NCBI RefSeq assembly: GCF_013001025.1
Contig: NZ_CP053021.1
Coordinates: forward strand, 1,426,001-1,490,000
Direction of reading: 5' to 3'
Source: Sphingobium yanoikuyae
Lineage (GTDB): Bacteria > Pseudomonadota > Alphaproteobacteria > Sphingomonadales > Sphingomonadaceae
DNA: 64,000 nucleotides
The notes beneath the pieces are model-generated. The model did no database searches. It was not told the DNA's origin and was given only the letters and a program-made list of their open reading frames with translations. Within the stretch, counting starts at the first letter, position 1; every line of letters starts with the position of its first letter. The position numbers and the translations under genes are program-made. Shown one piece after another: positions 61,226 to 64,000 of this stretch.

Positions 61226-63739
61226 ATGGACTTTCAGGACGGGATCGACCCGGTCACGCAGGATGAGGGCAATGTCCTGCCGCCCGTGGGGCAAGCACGG
61301 GAACATCTGGTCGTCATCGGCAACGGCATGGCCGGCTGCCGCGCGGTCGAGGAATTGCTGGCCCGCGATGCAGGGCGCTATCGCGTCACCATCTTCGGCG
61401 CCGAACCCTATGTGAACTATAACCGCATCATGCTTTCGCCGGTGCTGGCCGGCGAAAAGACGTTCGAGCAGATCGTCATCAACGACGCCGCCTGGTATGC
61501 CGACAATGGCATCGAACTGATCGCCGGCGATCCGGTAAAGGCCATCGATCGCGCCACGAAGACCGTTTCCAGCCAGTCGGGCCGCACCATCGGCTATGAC
61601 AAGCTGCTGATCGCGACCGGCTCCGATCCGTTCATCATTCCCGTGCCCGGCAAGGATCTGCCCGGCGTCATCAGCTTCCGTGACATGAAGGATGTCGACT
61701 CCATGCTCGCCGCTGCTGCGGATGGCGGCAGCGCGGTGGTGATCGGCGGCGGCCTGCTCGGCCTCGAAGCCGCCCATGGCCTGACCCTGCGCGGCATGAA
61801 GGTGACCGTCATCCACCTGATGGACACGCTGATGGAGCGGCAGCTGGACGAGGCGGCCGGCTGGCTGCTCAAGACCGCGCTCGAAGGACGTGGCCAGACC
61901 ATCCTGACCGGCGCCAATACCGAAGCCATTTATGGCGACGGCAAGGTCGAGGGCGTTCGCCTGAAGGACGGCCGCGAGATCCCGGCCAGCCTGGTGGTGA
62001 TGGCGGTCGGCATCCGCCCCGCGACCGCGCTGGCCCGCGACGCCGGCCTGGCCGTCAATCGCGGCATCCAGGTCGACGATCATATGGTCACCAGCGATCC
62101 CGATGTGCTGGCGGTCGGCGAATGCGTCGAACATGACGGCAATGTCTATGGCCTGGTCGCGCCGCTGTGGGACATGTGCCGGAGTCTCGCCGACGGCCTG
62201 ACCGACCAGCATAGTGGCTACAAGGGCTCGGTCACCTCGACCAAGCTCAAGGTCGCGGGGCTGGACGTCTTTTCCGCCGGGGACTTTTCCGGCGGCGAGG
62301 GGTGTGAGGATATCGTCCTGCGCGACGCCTCGCGCGGCGTCTACAAGCGGGTCATCGTCAAGGACGACAAGCTGATCGGCGCGGTCCTCTATGGCGATAC
62401 CGTCGATGGCGGCTGGTATTTCGACTTGCTCAAGCGCGAGGAAAATGTCGCCGACATGCGCGACATGCTGATCTTCGGCCAGGCCTTCGCCTCGGGAGGG
62501 GGCGCGCTGGACCCTAAGGCGGCCGTTGCGGCGCTCTCGGACGATGCCGAGATTTGCGGCTGCAACGGCGTAGCCAAGGGCCAGGTCGTATCCTGCATCG
62601 CCAAGGGCGCGCACAGCCTGGATGCGGTCCGCGCGACCTGCAAGGCGTCGGCCAGCTGCGGTAGCTGCACCGGCCTGGTCGAAACCCTGCTCGCGCTGAC
62701 GCTGGGCGACGATGTCCAGTCGGGGCCGAAGACGATGTGCAAATGCACCAGCTTCACCCATGATGATGTCCGTCGCGAAATCGTGGCACAGGACATGCGC
62801 TCGATTCCGGAAGTCATGCAGAAATTGAACTGGTCGACGCCGGAGGGCTGCTCCTCCTGCCGCCCCGCGCTCAACTATTATCTGCTCTGCGCGCTGCCGG
62901 GCGACTATCAGGACGACCAGCGCAGCCGTTTCGTCAACGAACGGATGCACGCCAATATCCAGAAGGACGGCACCTATTCGGTCGTGCCGCGCATGTGGGG
63001 CGGGCTGACCAACCCCAGGGAACTGCGCGCGATCGCCGATGTGGTCGAAAAATATAACGCCCCGATGGTCAAGGTGACCGGCGGCCAGCGGCTGGATATT
63101 TTCGGCATCAGGAAGGAAGACCTGCCCGCCGTCTGGGCCGATCTCAATGCTGCCGGCATGGTGTCGGGCCATGCCTATGGCAAGTCGCTGCGCACGGTGA
63201 AGACCTGCGTGGGGTCGGAATGGTGCCGGTTCGGCACGCAGGATTCGACCGGGCTGGGCGTCAAGTTGGAGCATATGACCTGGGGATCGTGGATGCCCCA
63301 CAAGTTCAAGATCGCGGCGTCCGGCTGCCCCCGCAACTGCGCGGAGGCGACGATCAAGGATTTCGGCGTGGTCTGCGTCGACAGCGGCTATGAACTGCAT
63401 GTCGGCGGCAATGGCGGCATCCATGTCCGCGCCACCGACCTGCTCTGCAAGGTCGCGACCGAGCAGGAGGCGATGGATTATTGCGCCGCCTTCATCCAGC
63501 TTTATCGTGAGGAAGCCCGCTATCTGGAGCGCACCGCGCCCTGGATCGAGCGCGTCGGCGTCGATTATGTGAAGAGCCGCATCGTCGCGGATGATGTCGG
63601 CCGCGAAGCACTGCGCGCCCGCTTCCTCTTCTCCCAGCAGTTCATGCAGGACGATCCTTGGGCGCGTCGCGCCGCCGGCGAGGACGCCGAACTGCACCAG
63701 CATCTCGCCGAAGTCCGCCCCATGGAGACGCTCGCATGA
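61226..63739 (+). CDS. nirB: Assimilatory nitrite reductase large subunit NirB
   Basis: Cytoplasmic enzyme of 837 residues reducing nitrite to ammonium with NAD(P)H. The N-terminal FAD/NAD domain has VVIGNGMAGCRAVEELL and VVIGGGLLGLEAAHGL. A BFD-type [2Fe-2S] segment near 443-490 (ICGCNGV...CKASASCGSCTG) follows. The C-terminal sirohaem domain has the [4Fe-4S]-sirohaem cysteines in TCVGSEWCRFGTQ (about 660) and SGCPRNCAEA (about 699). The ATG at 61226 is chosen because the upstream in-frame ATG at 61193 lies inside the terminator. It overlaps nirD by four bases (ATGA). Confidence 0.97.
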   Translation: MDFQDGIDPVTQDEGNVLPPVGQAREHLVVIGNGMAGCRAVEELLARDAGRYRVTIFGAEPYVNYNRIMLSPVLAGEKTFEQIVINDAAWYADNGIELIAGDPVKAIDRATKTVSSQSGRTIGYDKLLIATGSDPFIIPVPGKDLPGVISFRDMKDVDSMLAAAADGGSAVVIGGGLLGLEAAHGLTLRGMKVTVIHLMDTLMERQLDEAAGWLLKTALEGRGQTILTGANTEAIYGDGKVEGVRLKDGREIPASLVVMAVGIRPATALARDAGLAVNRGIQVDDHMVTSDPDVLAVGECVEHDGNVYGLVAPLWDMCRSLADGLTDQHSGYKGSVTSTKLKVAGLDVFSAGDFSGGEGCEDIVLRDASRGVYKRVIVKDDKLIGAVLYGDTVDGGWYFDLLKREENVADMRDMLIFGQAFASGGGALDPKAAVAALSDDAEICGCNGVAKGQVVSCIAKGAHSLDAVRATCKASASCGSCTGLVETLLALTLGDDVQSGPKTMCKCTSFTHDDVRREIVAQDMRSIPEVMQKLNWSTPEGCSSCRPALNYYLLCALPGDYQDDQRSRFVNERMHANIQKDGTYSVVPRMWGGLTNPRELRAIADVVEKYNAPMVKVTGGQRLDIFGIRKEDLPAVWADLNAAGMVSGHAYGKSLRTVKTCVGSEWCRFGTQDSTGLGVKLEHMTWGSWMPHKFKIAASGCPRNCAEATIKDFGVVCVDSGYELHVGGNGGIHVRATDLLCKVATEQEAMDYCAAFIQLYREEARYLERTAPWIERVGVDYVKSRIVADDVGREALRARFLFSQQFMQDDPWARRAAGEDAELHQHLAEVRPMETLA

Positions 63740-64000
63740 TCCCGAACACCCAAGTTGGCACCTGGCTGGATATCGGCCCCGTCGACCAGATCTCGCCGGG
63801 CAATGCCCGCACCCTGCCGGTGCGCGGCGGCGAGGAAATCGCCATCTTCCACACGCAGGACAACCAGTTCTACGCGCTGGTCAACAAATGCCCGCACAAG
63901 CAGGGGCCGCTGAGCCAGGGCATCGTCCATGGATCGGTCGTTGCCTGCCCGCTGCACAATTGGAACATCTCGCTCAAGACCGGCAAGGCGCTGGGCAGCG
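63736..64000 (+). CDS. nirD: Nitrite reductase small subunit NirD (3' end beyond window)
   Basis: The first 88 residues of the Rieske-like small subunit are visible. The Rieske ligand pattern CPHKQGPLSQG and CPLHNWNIS is present, with both Cys-x-His pairs intact. Many NirD proteins lack these residues, so this copy belongs to the cluster-containing type. It begins at an ATG overlapping the nirB stop and runs off the window edge, so no statement about its C-terminus is possible. Confidence 0.92.
   Translation, partial: MIPNTQVGTWLDIGPVDQISPGNARTLPVRGGEEIAIFHTQDNQFYALVNKCPHKQGPLSQGIVHGSVVACPLHNWNISLKTGKALGS

Noticed and set aside
61136..63703. Long minus-strand open frame opposite nirB
   Set aside because: NirB is unambiguous on the plus strand; the antisense frame begins without a promoter or ribosome site and shows only shadow composition.
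1..64000. CRISPR arrays, insertion sequences, prophage or integrase genes
   Set aside because: No regularly spaced direct repeats, transposase or integrase motifs were seen anywhere in the window.

Overview
The window is a GC-rich alphaproteobacterial chromosome segment. Several traits point to a sphingomonad (Sphingobium/Novosphingobium/Sphingomonas type): two large TonB-dependent receptors, many exported peptidases and amidohydrolases, a cellulose operon with a fused BcsA-BcsB, and alphaproteobacterial-style intergenic palindromes. The genus is an inference. I saw no rRNA, tRNA, CRISPR array, insertion sequence or prophage gene.

Layout. (1) 1-3 kb: the 3' part of a GlcNAc-type PTS permease, convergent with an ABC-F ATPase gene split by a frameshift. 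(2) 3.2-4.4 kb: a MaoC-like dehydratase. (3) 4.6-14.9 kb: a tightly overlapping cellulose operon, bcsR/P-like, bcsQ, fused bcsAB, bcsC, bcsD, bcsZ. (4) 14.9-22.3 kb: a complete histidine-utilisation locus, hutI-hutH-hutG-hutU divergent from hutF-hutC. It uses the two-step HutF/HutG ending and has a palindromic site in the divergent promoter. (5) 22.4-46 kb: the most interesting region. It holds a TonB receptor, exported amidohydrolases, a serine carboxypeptidase, a DUF885 protein, a POT peptide transporter, a GH127 enzyme (beta-L-arabinofuranosidase family), an M24 Xaa-Pro peptidase, a proline-cycle reductase, and hydroxyproline catabolism (epimerase, D-hydroxyproline dehydrogenase, deaminase) with a GntR regulator and an amino-acid permease. 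The 9-mer GTATACGAT occurs in five promoter regions here, and a weaker copy precedes the GntR gene. (6) 46-56.4 kb: two Tat-exported gamma-glutamyltransferases flanking a second TonB receptor, then a TolB-like/amidohydrolase fusion. (7) 56.5-64 kb: assimilatory nitrate genes nasT-nasS, narK, a porin, nirB and nirD (cut by the window edge). Both narK and nirB have leader RNAs with hairpins followed by a strong intrinsic terminator, as expected for NasT (ANTAR) antitermination.

How it fits together. Region 5 reads as one regulon for hydroxyproline-rich glycopeptides such as plant extensin. The receptor would import fragments and GH127 would strip beta-L-arabinofuranose from hydroxyproline. Periplasmic peptidases would trim the peptide, and POT would carry di/tripeptides inward. 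The M24 enzyme would cleave Xaa-Pro/Hyp bonds, and the Hyp enzymes would convert hydroxyproline to alpha-ketoglutarate semialdehyde. The last dehydrogenase is not in the window. Regions 4, 6 and 7 extend the theme of scavenging nitrogen from amino acids, gamma-glutamyl peptides and nitrate. Functions come from reading motifs by eye; no database search was run.
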